Below are positions 17,659-25,419 of a stretch of 64,000 nucleotides of DNA, one piece after another. The notes beneath the pieces are model-generated. The model saw nothing but the letters and a program-made list of their open reading frames with translations. It was not told where the DNA came from and searched no databases. The stretch covers positions 1-64,000 of the forward strand of contig NZ_JBGQOJ010000016.1 of the NCBI RefSeq assembly GCF_052119585.1, given 5' to 3'. A program made the translations under genes and the position numbers. Origin of the DNA: JBGQOJ01 sp052119585 (GTDB taxonomy: Bacteria; Pseudomonadota; Alphaproteobacteria; Rhodobacterales; Rhodobacteraceae). Positions within the stretch are counted from its first letter, which is position 1. Each line of letters opens with the position of its first letter.

Positions 17659-18144
17659 ATGACCCCAGAACAAATATCCCGACTGCCCTATCGACCCTGC
17701 GTCGGCGTGATGCTTGTGAACGCTGCGGGCGAAATCTTTGTCGCCCAGAGGATCGACAGCGATATACCCGCCTGGCAAATGCCGCAGGGCGGTATAGACA
17801 AGGGCGAAGCGCCGGACGCGGCCGCCCTGCGGGAGCTGTTCGAGGAAACCGGCGTGCGGCCAGATCTGGTAACCGTGGTGGCAGAAACCCCCGACTGGAT
17901 CCCCTATGATCTGCCGCATCACATCGTGCCGAAAATCTGGAAGGGCCGATTTCGCGGACAAGAGCAGAAATGGTTCCTGATGCGCTTTCACGGCTCCGAT
18001 GCCGATATCGACATCACCGCAGACCCCCGAGAGTTCTCGGAATGGCGCTGGTTGTCGGCAGATCAGGTTCTTGCAGGGATCGTTCCGTTCAAGCGTGACA
18101 CCTATGCCCGCGTGATCGACACCTTCCTACCGTATCTTTCTTGA
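17659..18144 (+). CDS. rppH: RNA pyrophosphohydrolase (Nudix)
   Basis: A 161-residue cytoplasmic Nudix enzyme that removes pyrophosphate from the 5' end of mRNA, or hydrolyses dinucleoside polyphosphates, and so starts mRNA decay. The Nudix box is GGIDKGE followed by AALRELFEETGV (about residues 42-64), preceded by the family motif WQMPQGG. YRPCVGVMLVN at the N terminus and the C-terminal FKRDTY fit the alphaproteobacterial RppH group. It is the last gene of the rsfS-to-rppH run and is followed by a repeated 3' element. Confidence 0.94.
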   Translation: MTPEQISRLPYRPCVGVMLVNAAGEIFVAQRIDSDIPAWQMPQGGIDKGEAPDAAALRELFEETGVRPDLVTVVAETPDWIPYDLPHHIVPKIWKGRFRGQEQKWFLMRFHGSDADIDITADPREFSEWRWLSADQVLAGIVPFKRDTYARVIDTFLPYLS

Positions 18145-18147
18145 CCT

Positions 18148-18179
18148 TTCTTTGTTCTGAAAATATCCCTGCACGCGGC
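18148..18179 (+). repeat. Repeated 3'-end element, copy 1
   Basis: A 32-nt element begins 4 nt after the rppH stop. It matches 24 of 32 positions with the element at 44154-44185, including an identical 11-nt start (TTCTTTGTTCT) and TATCC in the middle. Both copies directly follow a stop codon in the same orientation as the gene. The rest of the gap to the tRNA shows no supported gene. Confidence 0.6.
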
Positions 18180-18338
18180 AAACGCCATGGCGGCGATTGC
18201 GGCAGCAAGAAGCGGCGCAAAGCTGCCAATGGTCAATCAAAATGGCGCGGTTCTGTCGCCACGTACCACGCCTGTTTTGCAGGACTGATACGCCAGAACG
18301 GATATAATCAGGACTGTGCAATACTCTAGCGGAGGGTT

Positions 18339-18415
18339 TGGTGATCCCGACTGGAGTCGAACCAGTAACCTGCCCCTTAGGAGGGGGCTGCTCTATCCAG
18401 TTGAGCCACGGGACC
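18339..18415 (-). tRNA. tRNA-Arg (anticodon CCT)
   Basis: A 77-nt cloverleaf with acceptor GGTCCCG/CGGGATC, D-arm GCTC/GAGC, anticodon stem GCCCC/GGGGC around CTCCTAA (anticodon CCT), and T-loop TTCGACT. The discriminator is A and CCA is encoded. It reads the rare Arg codon AGG. Confidence 0.95.
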
Positions 18416-18555
18416 ACAGTTTGTGTTTTCGCGTCAAATCAAAGGATCTGCAACCGTGTTCTTTCACATATGATGACGCAGGGGCCGTGTAGAACGATCT
18501 CTCGCGGTCATCTGCACGCAACGTCCTGTTGACCGATGGCTTGGACAAGAGAAAA

Positions 18556-18569
18556 CTTTATCGCTAACA
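18556..18569 (+). promoter_or_regulatory. Possible LacI-type operator
   Basis: CTTTATCGCTAACA is centred on CG. Its right half, GCTAACA, matches the usual LacI/GntR-type half site; the left half agrees at 4 of 7 positions. It lies 46-59 nt before the regulator start at 18615 and could mediate autoregulation. Confidence 0.35.
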
Positions 18570-18614
18570 CTGTCTTACGGCCTCTTTGCGGTCGGCCATT
18601 CAGGATATCAAAAC

Positions 18615-19652
18615 GTGACACGCCCCCCGCTGCCCGAGACAAAGCGCACTTTGACCCTTCGTGATGTGTCAGAGGCATCAGGCGTCAGCGAAATGACCGT
18701 CAGCCGGGTGCTGCGCAATCGGGGCGATGTGTCAGAGGCAACGCGCAAGCGGGTGCTGGAGGCGTCAAAGGCCCTAGGCTACGTTCCCAATAAGATCGCA
18801 GGCGCGCTTGCGTCCAGCCGCGTCAATCTGGTGGCCGTGATCATTCCGTCCATGTCGAACATGGTCTTCCCCGAGGTCATGACCGGAATTTCCAACGCTT
18901 TGGAGGGGACGGGCCTGCAACCCGTTGTCGGCATTACCAATTATCTGCCCGAAAAAGAAGAGGCGGTTCTATACGAGATGCTGTCATGGCGTCCGTCCGG
19001 CGTGATTATCGCCGGTCTTGAACACTCTGACGCGTCGCGCGCCATGCTCAGGAATGCGGGCATTCCGATTGTCGAGATCATGGATGTCGACGGCGAACCT
19101 GTCGATGCGGTTGTCGGGATTTCGCACCGTCGGGCTGGTCGGAAAATGGCGCAGGCCATTGCTGCGGCCGGGTATCAAAAAATCGGGTTTCTTGGCACAA
19201 AAATGCCGCTGGATCACCGTGCGCGGAAAAGATTCGAAGGCTTTACCGAAGCATTGGCCAAAACCGGCATCGAGATTGTTGATCAGGAGTTCTACTCTGG
19301 CGGCTCTGCGCTGGCCAAAGGGCGCGAAATGACCGCCGCTATTTTGGGTCGGCATCCCGACATAGATTTTCTCTATTACTCGAACGACATGATCGGGGCC
19401 GGGGGGCTTTTGTATTGTCTGGAAAAGGGAATCAATGTGCCGACCGATCTTGGGCTGGCCGGGTTCAATGGCGTCGAGCTGCTGGACGGCTTGCCGCGCC
19501 AGTTGGCCACGATGGACGCTTGCCGGCTGGAAGTCGGACAGACAGCCGCCGAAATCATCGCGCGGCGCACCAGTGGTGAAGAAACCGAAACAGGCCAGCG
19601 GATCGAACTCTCTCCGAAATTGTCGTTCGGTGACACTTTGCGGCAACCCTAG
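18615..19652 (+). CDS. LacI-family transcriptional regulator
   Basis: A 345-residue regulator starting at GTG. The N-terminal helix-turn-helix (about residues 13-60) has the LacI signatures TLRDVSEASGVSEMTVSRVL and the hinge ALGYVPNKIAGALAS. The rest is the periplasmic-binding-protein-like sensor domain (VNLVAVIIPSMSNMVFPEV onward). Its closest resemblance by eye is to gluconate-type GntR regulators. No sugar-transport or catabolic genes are adjacent: a tRNA lies upstream and a lipid-phosphatase-like gene follows after 5 bp. Its targets are therefore probably elsewhere, apart from possible autoregulation. Confidence 0.92.
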   Translation: MTRPPLPETKRTLTLRDVSEASGVSEMTVSRVLRNRGDVSEATRKRVLEASKALGYVPNKIAGALASSRVNLVAVIIPSMSNMVFPEVMTGISNALEGTGLQPVVGITNYLPEKEEAVLYEMLSWRPSGVIIAGLEHSDASRAMLRNAGIPIVEIMDVDGEPVDAVVGISHRRAGRKMAQAIAAAGYQKIGFLGTKMPLDHRARKRFEGFTEALAKTGIEIVDQEFYSGGSALAKGREMTAAILGRHPDIDFLYYSNDMIGAGGLLYCLEKGINVPTDLGLAGFNGVELLDGLPRQLATMDACRLEVGQTAAEIIARRTSGEETETGQRIELSPKLSFGDTLRQP

Positions 19653-19657
19653 AGCGC

Positions 19658-20404
19658 TTGAATTTGGCACCAGGCGCAGGATATCGGTGGTTCATAGCCG
19701 CGTTCGCCGGAACGCTGGCACTGTTCACGGCCTTCCCCGGAATTGATCTGTGGGTATCAGGTCAGTTCTATAGCCCTGTCACCGGTTTCTGGCTGGCGGG
19801 CAATCCTGTGCTTCATGCCACGCGAATGGTGCTGTGGGCCGCGTCACTTTTGATACTGGTCCCGACGATCTTCGGGCTTGTTGTGTCGATGGGTGCAGGG
19901 CGGGCGCGACAGATTCCGCGACGCATATGGGTCTTCGTTCTTGGGGTCTATGTCCTTGGGCCGGGGCTATTGGTGAACGCCGTCCTGAAACAGCACTGGG
20001 GGCGGGCGCGCCCGTCAGACACGCAGCCTTTCGGGGGAACAGCGCAGTTCACCGCACCGCTCGACATAACGGACCAATGCGCGCAAAACTGCTCCTTCGT
20101 CTCTGGCGAGGCCTCTGTCGGGGTCGCGGCGGCGCTTGTGATCGGTATCTCGTTCTGGTTCCGGGTTCAGGAAAAGCACCGCATCACCCTGATTGCCGGT
20201 CTGGCGTTTCCAGCGGCCTTGATGGCCTGCATGCGCGTTGCGACAGGCAGACATTTTCTGTCGGATATCATGATTGCGGGCTTTCTGATGGCAACGATTG
20301 CCCTGATCCTGTTTCGGATCATGGGAGTTGCAGCAGCAAGGCAAAAATTTGTGCGCGCCGGAGTGTGGCGCGATCTTCGCGCCACACTCCGTAAGCATAC
20401 CTAA
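19658..20404 (+). CDS. PAP2-family membrane phosphatase
   Basis: A 248-residue inner-membrane protein with about six helices and an apparent TTG start 5 nt after the LacI stop. The lipid-phosphatase motifs are KQHWGRARP (Lys111 to Pro119) and RVATGRHFLSD (Arg193, nucleophile His199, Asp203). The middle motif, normally PSGH, reads VSGE, so Glu151 replaces the His. Members remove phosphate from undecaprenyl-diphosphate, phosphatidic acid or lipid A at the periplasmic face; the substrate here is unknown. The weak Shine-Dalgarno and close spacing suggest translation coupled to the regulator. Confidence 0.85.
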   Translation: MNLAPGAGYRWFIAAFAGTLALFTAFPGIDLWVSGQFYSPVTGFWLAGNPVLHATRMVLWAASLLILVPTIFGLVVSMGAGRARQIPRRIWVFVLGVYVLGPGLLVNAVLKQHWGRARPSDTQPFGGTAQFTAPLDITDQCAQNCSFVSGEASVGVAAALVIGISFWFRVQEKHRITLIAGLAFPAALMACMRVATGRHFLSDIMIAGFLMATIALILFRIMGVAAARQKFVRAGVWRDLRATLRKHT

Positions 20405-20425
20405 TTCCATAAGAATTTGGTTGAG

Positions 20426-20501
20426 TGGTGAGCCCGTCGGGATCCGAACCCGAGACCTACTGATTAAAAGTCAGTTGCTCTACCAGCTGAGCTACAGGCC
20501 C
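20426..20501 (-). tRNA. tRNA-Lys (anticodon TTT)
   Basis: A 76-nt cloverleaf with acceptor GGGCCTG/CGGGCTC (two wobble pairs), D-arm GCTC/GAGC, anticodon stem ACTGA/TCAGT around CTTTTAA (anticodon TTT), T-loop TTCGGAT and encoded CCA. Confidence 0.95.
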
Positions 20502-20512
20502 ACTCGAGGCGT

Positions 20513-20541
20513 TGACTACTCAAGGTAGGCGGAGGGGTCAA
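20513..20541 (-). promoter_or_regulatory. Promoter of tRNA-Lys
   Basis: On the minus strand TTGACC (20541-20536) and TAGTCA (20518-20513) are separated by 17 nt. The -10 box ends 12 nt before the tRNA 5' end. Confidence 0.5.
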
Positions 20542-20607
20542 GGACAAATTCCAACCTTTTTATGATGCCACTGGCAAAAAACGAATTACGGGTCTATATC
20601 CCCGCGA

Positions 20608-21444
20608 ATGCAACAGACTGGCACAGATTCCGGCCTGCCATTCATGAAGATGCACGGGCTTGGCAATGACTTCGTCGTCATAGACGCGCGAAAAGCGGAC
20701 ATCCCGGTGTCCGCCGAACTTGTACGCGCCTTGGGCGACCGGCATCGCGGCGTGGGATTCGACCAATTGGCGGTCATCACCCTATGCGCCGACGCCGATG
20801 TGCATCTGACGTTCTTCAACGCGGATGGCTCGTTTTCATCGACCTGCGGCAACGCCACGCGCTGCATTGCGCGATACATCATGGACGAAACCGGCCAGCC
20901 CGCAATGACCCTGCGCACCGAACGCGGCCTTTTGGCGGCCGAGGATGCGGGCAACGGCCTGACCCGCGTCAATATGGGGCAACCGCAGCTGGACTGGCAG
21001 GACATCCCCTTGGCCGAGGCGATGGATACGCTGACGCTTCCGATCGAGGGGGCCCCTGTCGGCGTCGGCATGGGCAACCCGCATTGCGTCTTTATCGTCG
21101 ATGACGCCGGGATCGTGCCGATCGAGACCTTCGGCCCGCGCGTTGAGCATCATCCGCTTTTCCCGCAGCGCACCAATGTGGAAATCGTGCAGGTTCTGTC
21201 GCGTGAGTCCATTCGCCTGCGGATATGGGAACGCGGCACAGGCGTGACGCTGGCCTCTGGTTCATGCTCTTGCGCGTCAGCCGTTGCCACCGCGCGGCTT
21301 GGCCTGACAGGTCGCCGCGTCAATGTGCATGTGGATGGCGGCATGATCGAGATCGACTGGCGCGACGATGGCGTCTGGATGACTGCACCCACGGCACATG
21401 TATTCAACGGCACCCTGACGCGGGCCTTTCTGGAGGCGCTGTAG
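20608..21444 (+). CDS. dapF: Diaminopimelate epimerase (variant active site)
   Basis: A 278-residue enzyme expected to convert LL- to meso-diaminopimelate for lysine and peptidoglycan. Family motifs are MKMHGLGNDFVVID, RGVGFDQLA, the first catalytic Cys80 in CGNATRC, GMGNPHCVF and ERGTGVTLASG. The second catalytic Cys, normally in ACGTGACA, is replaced: the motif reads ASGSCSCA with Ser217 (TCT at 21256-21258) at that site and extra Cys at 220. Length and all other motifs are normal. I recall a similar ASGS motif in other Rhodobacteraceae proteins annotated DapF, so it may be a clade variant rather than a defect. It abuts mtaB with no gap. Confidence 0.93.
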   Translation: MQQTGTDSGLPFMKMHGLGNDFVVIDARKADIPVSAELVRALGDRHRGVGFDQLAVITLCADADVHLTFFNADGSFSSTCGNATRCIARYIMDETGQPAMTLRTERGLLAAEDAGNGLTRVNMGQPQLDWQDIPLAEAMDTLTLPIEGAPVGVGMGNPHCVFIVDDAGIVPIETFGPRVEHHPLFPQRTNVEIVQVLSRESIRLRIWERGTGVTLASGSCSCASAVATARLGLTGRRVNVHVDGGMIEIDWRDDGVWMTAPTAHVFNGTLTRAFLEAL

Positions 21445-22704
21445 ATGGACCGCAAAGCACCGATCTTTGCCACGCTTGGCTGCCGCCTGAACGCCTATGA
21501 AACCGAGGCGATGAAAGAGCTGTCCGCCGCCGCCGGTGTCGAGAACGCCGTCATCATAAACACCTGCGCCGTAACGGCAGAGGCGGTGCGCAAGGCCAAG
21601 CAGGAAATCCGCAAGTTGCGCCGCGCCCATCCCGACGCGCGCCTGATCGTGACCGGCTGCGCCGCCCAGACAGAGCCTGAAACATTCTCGGACATGGCCG
21701 AAGTCGATGTGGTCATCGGCAATACCGAAAAGATGCAGGCCGACACCTGGCGCGGCATGGCCGCCGATTTCGTCGGCGAAACCGAAAAGGTTCAGGTCGA
21801 CGACATCATGTCCGTGACCGAAACCGCAGGGCATCTGATCGACGGTTTCGGCACGCGCAGCCGCGCCTATGTGCAGGTGCAGAACGGCTGCGACCATCGC
21901 TGCACCTTCTGCATTATCCCGTTCGGTCGTGGCAACTCTCGGTCGGTTCCGGCGGGTGTTGTGGTGGACCAGATAAAACGGCTGGTGGATAAGGGATATA
22001 ACGAGATCGTTCTGACCGGCGTTGACCTGACAAGCTGGGGTGCCGACTTGCCCGCAGCGCCGCGCCTTGGTGACCTTGTGATGCGGATACTGAAGCTGGT
22101 GCCGGACTTGCCCCGCCTGCGGATCAGTTCGATTGATTCGATCGAGGTAGACGAGGCGTTGATGCAGGCGATTGCCACGGAACAGCGGCTGATGCCGCAC
22201 CTTCACCTGTCGCTTCAGGCGGGGGATGACATGATCCTGAAACGGATGAAGCGCCGCCACCTGCGCGACGATGCGATCCGGTTCTGCGAAGAGGCCAGAC
22301 GCCTGCGCCCCGATATGACCTTCGGTGCCGACATCATCGCCGGTTTCCCGACCGAGACCGAGGCGATGTTCCAGAACTCGTTGAAACTGGTGCAGGATTG
22401 CGACCTGACATGGCTGCATGTCTTTCCCTATTCCGCACGCGAAGGCACGCCCGCCGCGCGGATGCCATCGGTGAACGGCAAGGCGATCAAGGACCGCGCA
22501 GCCCGCCTGCGCGCCGCCGGAGAGGCGCAGGTCGCCCGCCATCTGGCCGCACAAATCGGCAAGACCCATCACATCCTGATGGAAAGCCCCCGCATGGGCC
22601 GGACGGCGCAGTTTACCGAGGTGCTGTTCGATGCGGATCAGCCAGAAGGGCAGATTGTGACCACCGTCATCACCGGCATCCAAGCGCAGAAATTGACGGT
22701 ATAA
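21445..22704 (+). CDS. mtaB: tRNA t6A37 methylthiotransferase
   Basis: A 419-residue radical-SAM enzyme that converts t6A to ms2t6A at position 37 of tRNAs reading ANN codons. The N-terminal UPF0004 domain has three cluster Cys (LGCRLNAYE, NTCAVTAEA, VTGCAAQTE). The radical-SAM CxxxCxxC is in NGCDHRCTFCIIPFGRG (about residues 148-164), and a TRAM-like region ends the protein. It begins on the base after the dapF stop, so the two are co-transcribed. The sequence pattern fits MtaB rather than MiaB or RimO. Confidence 0.93.
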   Translation: MDRKAPIFATLGCRLNAYETEAMKELSAAAGVENAVIINTCAVTAEAVRKAKQEIRKLRRAHPDARLIVTGCAAQTEPETFSDMAEVDVVIGNTEKMQADTWRGMAADFVGETEKVQVDDIMSVTETAGHLIDGFGTRSRAYVQVQNGCDHRCTFCIIPFGRGNSRSVPAGVVVDQIKRLVDKGYNEIVLTGVDLTSWGADLPAAPRLGDLVMRILKLVPDLPRLRISSIDSIEVDEALMQAIATEQRLMPHLHLSLQAGDDMILKRMKRRHLRDDAIRFCEEARRLRPDMTFGADIIAGFPTETEAMFQNSLKLVQDCDLTWLHVFPYSAREGTPAARMPSVNGKAIKDRAARLRAAGEAQVARHLAAQIGKTHHILMESPRMGRTAQFTEVLFDADQPEGQIVTTVITGIQAQKLTV

Positions 22705-22763
22705 AATGGCCATGTCCATGTTGCCCGCTTGAACTGCGCGACATTTTCGCGCGAAATCGCCGG

Positions 22764-23402
22764 ATGACCCTGCCTGTCCTCTATTCCTTTCGCCGCTGCC
22801 CCTATGCGATGCGCGCCCGCCTTGCTGTGAAAACCGCGGGCATCCCCGTTGCATTGCGTGAAATTGTCCTGCGGGACAAGGCGCCCGAAATGCTGATAGC
22901 GTCCCCCAAGGGGACTGTTCCCGTTCTGGTGGACGGGCCGCGCGTGATCGACGAGAGCCTGCACATCATGACATGGGCCTTGGCGCGGAATGATCCGGCG
23001 GGGTGGCTGGACATGCCCACCGAAGGCCATGACCTGATAACAGAGGCCGACGGTCCGTTCAAAACGGCGCTGGACCGCACCAAATATGCTAGCCGCAATC
23101 AAGGGGCAGACCCAATGGATGCGCGGAAAAATGCGGCTCTGTTCCTGTGGAAACTGGACAAAATGCTAGGGTCGCAGCCGTTTCTGTTCGGCATCCGGCC
23201 CTCGTTGGCCGATATGGCGATCCTGCCGTTCGTCCGCCAGTTCGCGATGACGGACAAACACTGGTTCGATGCGCAGCCCTGGCCCGCGCTATCGCACTGG
23301 CTGGAGACGTTTCTGGCCTCGGCGCTGTTTGCCAGCGTGATGACGAAATACCCGAAATGGCAGGCAGGTGATCCGGTCACCCTGTTTGCCGACGATAACT
23401 GA
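22764..23402 (+). CDS. Glutathione S-transferase family protein
   Basis: A 212-residue cytosolic protein. The N-terminal thioredoxin-like domain (1-75) begins with LYSFRRCPYAMRARLA, placing a Cys in a glutaredoxin-2-like CPYA active site, and contains SPKGTVPVL (cis-Pro) and DESLHI. The helical C-terminal domain carries FLFGIRPSLADMAILPF, the usual N-capping box. The CPYA Cys suggests a thiol-transferase or reductase role rather than classical conjugation, but the substrate is unknown. It follows mtaB by 59 nt and precedes the PaiB-like gene by 12 nt. Confidence 0.88.
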   Translation: MTLPVLYSFRRCPYAMRARLAVKTAGIPVALREIVLRDKAPEMLIASPKGTVPVLVDGPRVIDESLHIMTWALARNDPAGWLDMPTEGHDLITEADGPFKTALDRTKYASRNQGADPMDARKNAALFLWKLDKMLGSQPFLFGIRPSLADMAILPFVRQFAMTDKHWFDAQPWPALSHWLETFLASALFASVMTKYPKWQAGDPVTLFADDN

Positions 23403-23414
23403 AGGATACGCCCG

Positions 23415-24038
23415 ATGCACCCCAACCCCGCTTTCCGCAAATCACCTGACGCGCTAAACATCGGCTTCGCCCGCAGCCGCGCATTCGGGACGCTTGCGGT
23501 GAATGCGCCCGATGGCCCGCTGTTGTCTCATGTGCCGTTCTTGTTGAACGAGGATGGCCAGAGCGCGGATCTGCACCTTGTGCGCTCCAATCCGATTGTC
23601 GGGCTGTTGGAGCAGCCGCAGCAGGTCGTCATCGCCGTGGCAGGGCCGGACAGCTATATTTCGCCCGATTGGTATGGCGTCGAAGATCAGGTGCCAACGT
23701 GGAACTACATCGCCGTTCACCTGCGCGGCACATTAGAGCGTTTGCCGCAGGACCAGATGCAGGACATGCTGGCCCGCCAATCGACGCTGTTCGAGGAACG
23801 GCTGCGGCCCAAGACCCCTTGGACCGACACAAAGATGACCGATGGCGTGATGGACCGGATGATGCGCGCCATTGTCCCTTGCCGCCTGACGATCACAAAG
23901 ATCGACGGCACCTGGAAACTGAACCAGAACAAGCCGGACGAGGTGCGCCTTGCGTCGGCAAAGCAGGTCATGACGCACGGGATCGGGCATGAGATACACG
24001 CGCTTTCGGATCTGATGCGCGACCTGCCCGAGACGTGA
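23415..24038 (+). CDS. PaiB-type FMN-binding protein
   Basis: A 207-residue protein of the FMN-binding negative transcriptional regulator family (split-barrel flavin fold). Signatures include the N-terminal MHPNPAFR, SHVPFLL, AVAGPDSYISPDWY, VPTWNYIAVHLRG and the C-terminal WKLNQNKPDEVRL. Members bind FMN, and Bacillus PaiB was described as a repressor, but DNA binding is not evident in this sequence. It is probably co-transcribed with the GST gene 12 nt upstream; both could serve redox functions. Confidence 0.88.
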   Translation: MHPNPAFRKSPDALNIGFARSRAFGTLAVNAPDGPLLSHVPFLLNEDGQSADLHLVRSNPIVGLLEQPQQVVIAVAGPDSYISPDWYGVEDQVPTWNYIAVHLRGTLERLPQDQMQDMLARQSTLFEERLRPKTPWTDTKMTDGVMDRMMRAIVPCRLTITKIDGTWKLNQNKPDEVRLASAKQVMTHGIGHEIHALSDLMRDLPET

Positions 24039-24098
24039 ATGGACAGGTCGCGCAACCGCTCCTACAATAATATGATCTGATGGAACGGGAGAATGGTC

Positions 24099-24377
24099 AT
24101 GGCCCTGCCACTTGCCCCCATCGCCGGTCTGGCACTTCGCTATGGCATCGTCGCGCTTGCGACCTATGCCGCGACCCGGCGCATCCAGTCGGGCCGCATT
24201 GACCAGCGCGCCGAAGATGCGATGGATGATGTGCAGGAGGGGCTGACCCTGCGCAAGGACGCGGAACAGATCAATGGCACGGGTCGGTTCAACCGGACCC
24301 TGCGGTTCGGTGACAATGGGCCGGGGGTTGAAATCGACATTTCCGCGCTTGGCCGGTTAAAATTCCGAAAGGTTTAG
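24099..24377 (+). CDS. Small conserved hypothetical protein
   Basis: A 92-residue protein. The ATG at 24099 is preferred over the one at 24093 because GGGAG lies 7 nt before it. Residues 1-25 are hydrophobic (LPLAPIAGLALRYGIVALATYAA) and could anchor it in the inner membrane. An Arg/Asp/Glu-rich middle follows, then a short strand-like end (GVEIDISALGRLKFRKV). No domain was recognised. A bidirectional terminator follows 16 nt after the stop. Confidence 0.75.
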   Translation: MALPLAPIAGLALRYGIVALATYAATRRIQSGRIDQRAEDAMDDVQEGLTLRKDAEQINGTGRFNRTLRFGDNGPGVEIDISALGRLKFRKV

Positions 24378-24393
24378 GGTGGTCCAAAGACGA

Positions 24394-24421
24394 AAAAGCC
24401 CTGCCAGATGACAGGGCTTTT
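24394..24421. terminator. Bidirectional terminator between convergent genes
   Basis: AAAAGCCCTG and CAGGGCTTTT form a perfect 10-bp stem with an 8-nt loop. It serves the small plus-strand gene ending at 24377 and the minus-strand barrel gene ending at 24444. Confidence 0.85.
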
Positions 24422-24443
24422 GAACGTCCGGCGGCACTATGCC

Positions 24444-25100
24444 TTAGAACTTGTAAGTCACACCAAGGTTCAGCGCATTGGTAACGACGTTGGTCTTCAG
24501 CGTTCCACCGCCTTCGACATCGACATTATGCGTTGAATAGGTGCCTTTGTATTCGCCGAACAAAGCCCAGCGATCATTCAGGTCATAGCTGACGCCGCCG
24601 ATCCACTGCGCGGCCGGGCCAGTCAGTTGATATCCGAAAGTGTGGGCGCCGGTGGCGGTCGGCGTCAGATCGACGTGCGGAACGGCAATACCGGCCCCCA
24701 GACCCACATAGGGGGTAAAGCGGCGCGCATCGTTTTTCCACCGATACAGGGCGTTCAGCGTGATCAGGTTCAAACCATCGGTAAATTCCAGCCGGTCAAA
24801 GTTACCCGTCGTTTTGCCGACACTGTCCGCATAGACCTTGGCGTGGTTCACTTCGAAGGCGAAACCGATGTTGTCATTCCGCCACCATGTCGCGCGCAAG
24901 CCGTAATAAGGAGGCATGTCGAATGACTTGCCCTCCCAGCCTGTAGTGAAGTTTGACGGGCTGCCGGTTACGCCAGAGGTTGTCACCTTGCTGTGTGGCG
25001 CGGTCTGGTAGCCACTGTAAAGGCTCACTGTCATTTCCGCGCTCGCCGGAACGGCAAGACAGATTACGGCTGCTGCGAGCGTAAGGGATTTGCGTATCAT
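24444..25100 (-). CDS. Outer-membrane beta-barrel protein, LpxQ-like
   Basis: A 218-residue protein with a signal peptide (1-21, cut after ASA) and alternating strand-like segments ending in the typical C-terminal Phe (LGVTYKF) of outer-membrane barrels. The GYQTAPHS and WEGKSFDMPPYYGLRATWW motifs resemble proteins annotated as lipid A oxidase (LpxQ family) in alphaproteobacteria, recalled rather than searched. LpxQ oxidises the proximal glucosamine of lipid A. It is transcribed divergently from the cytochrome bc1 operon and is preceded by a perfect inverted repeat. Confidence 0.8.
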   Translation of the reverse strand: MIRKSLTLAAAVICLAVPASAEMTVSLYSGYQTAPHSKVTTSGVTGSPSNFTTGWEGKSFDMPPYYGLRATWWRNDNIGFAFEVNHAKVYADSVGKTTGNFDRLEFTDGLNLITLNALYRWKNDARRFTPYVGLGAGIAVPHVDLTPTATGAHTFGYQLTGPAAQWIGGVSYDLNDRWALFGEYKGTYSTHNVDVEGGGTLKTNVVTNALNLGVTYKF

Positions 25101-25419
25101 GTGAAGAATCCTGAAAGATTAGATGCTAAAGATTACAGAAATTTAAGGTCTCTGTAATGCGACAAAATCAAACCTTTCGTGATGCGTGCAAATCCGCAAC
25201 GCAGTTGGTCCAAGGGGGTCGCGAAGCCGGGAAATGTTGCCCCACCCCTGATTAACTGTCGCATTAAGACACTTTCGGAACATTTTGTTGATGCTGCGCC
25301 CTAATGTCCGCTGGACGACAGGGGGGGCGCTCGTTAAATACCGCCTTGGTACGGCTGCGGGAAACTGCGGTCACATGTCGTTTTGGCTTAACCAACAGCC
25401 AAGAAAGGGAGAAAACCTC
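25101..25419. other. Divergent control region between the barrel gene and petABC
   Basis: This 319-bp stretch contains no supported gene. It holds the inverted repeat at 25132-25158 near the barrel gene and the petA Shine-Dalgarno (GGGAG at 25407-25411). No confident -35/-10 pair was found. Confidence 0.6.
25132..25158. promoter_or_regulatory. Perfect inverted repeat upstream of the LpxQ-like gene
   Basis: ATTACAGA and TCTGTAAT are perfect 8-bp arms separated by 11 nt, 32-58 nt before the barrel gene start. The arm-to-arm centre distance of 19 bp (about two helical turns) suits a dimeric regulator; an mRNA leader hairpin is the alternative. Confidence 0.45.

Noticed and set aside
18127..18417. 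A frame across the rppH-tRNA-Arg gap on the minus strand
   Set aside because: It begins inside the tRNA gene and translates tRNA sequence, so it is not a credible gene. A second frame with a hydrophobic run starting at TTG also lacks a ribosome-binding site.
21277..22854. A 525-residue open frame opposite dapF and mtaB
   Set aside because: It is rich in Arg/His/Gln with no domain and covers two clear genes, so it is a shadow.
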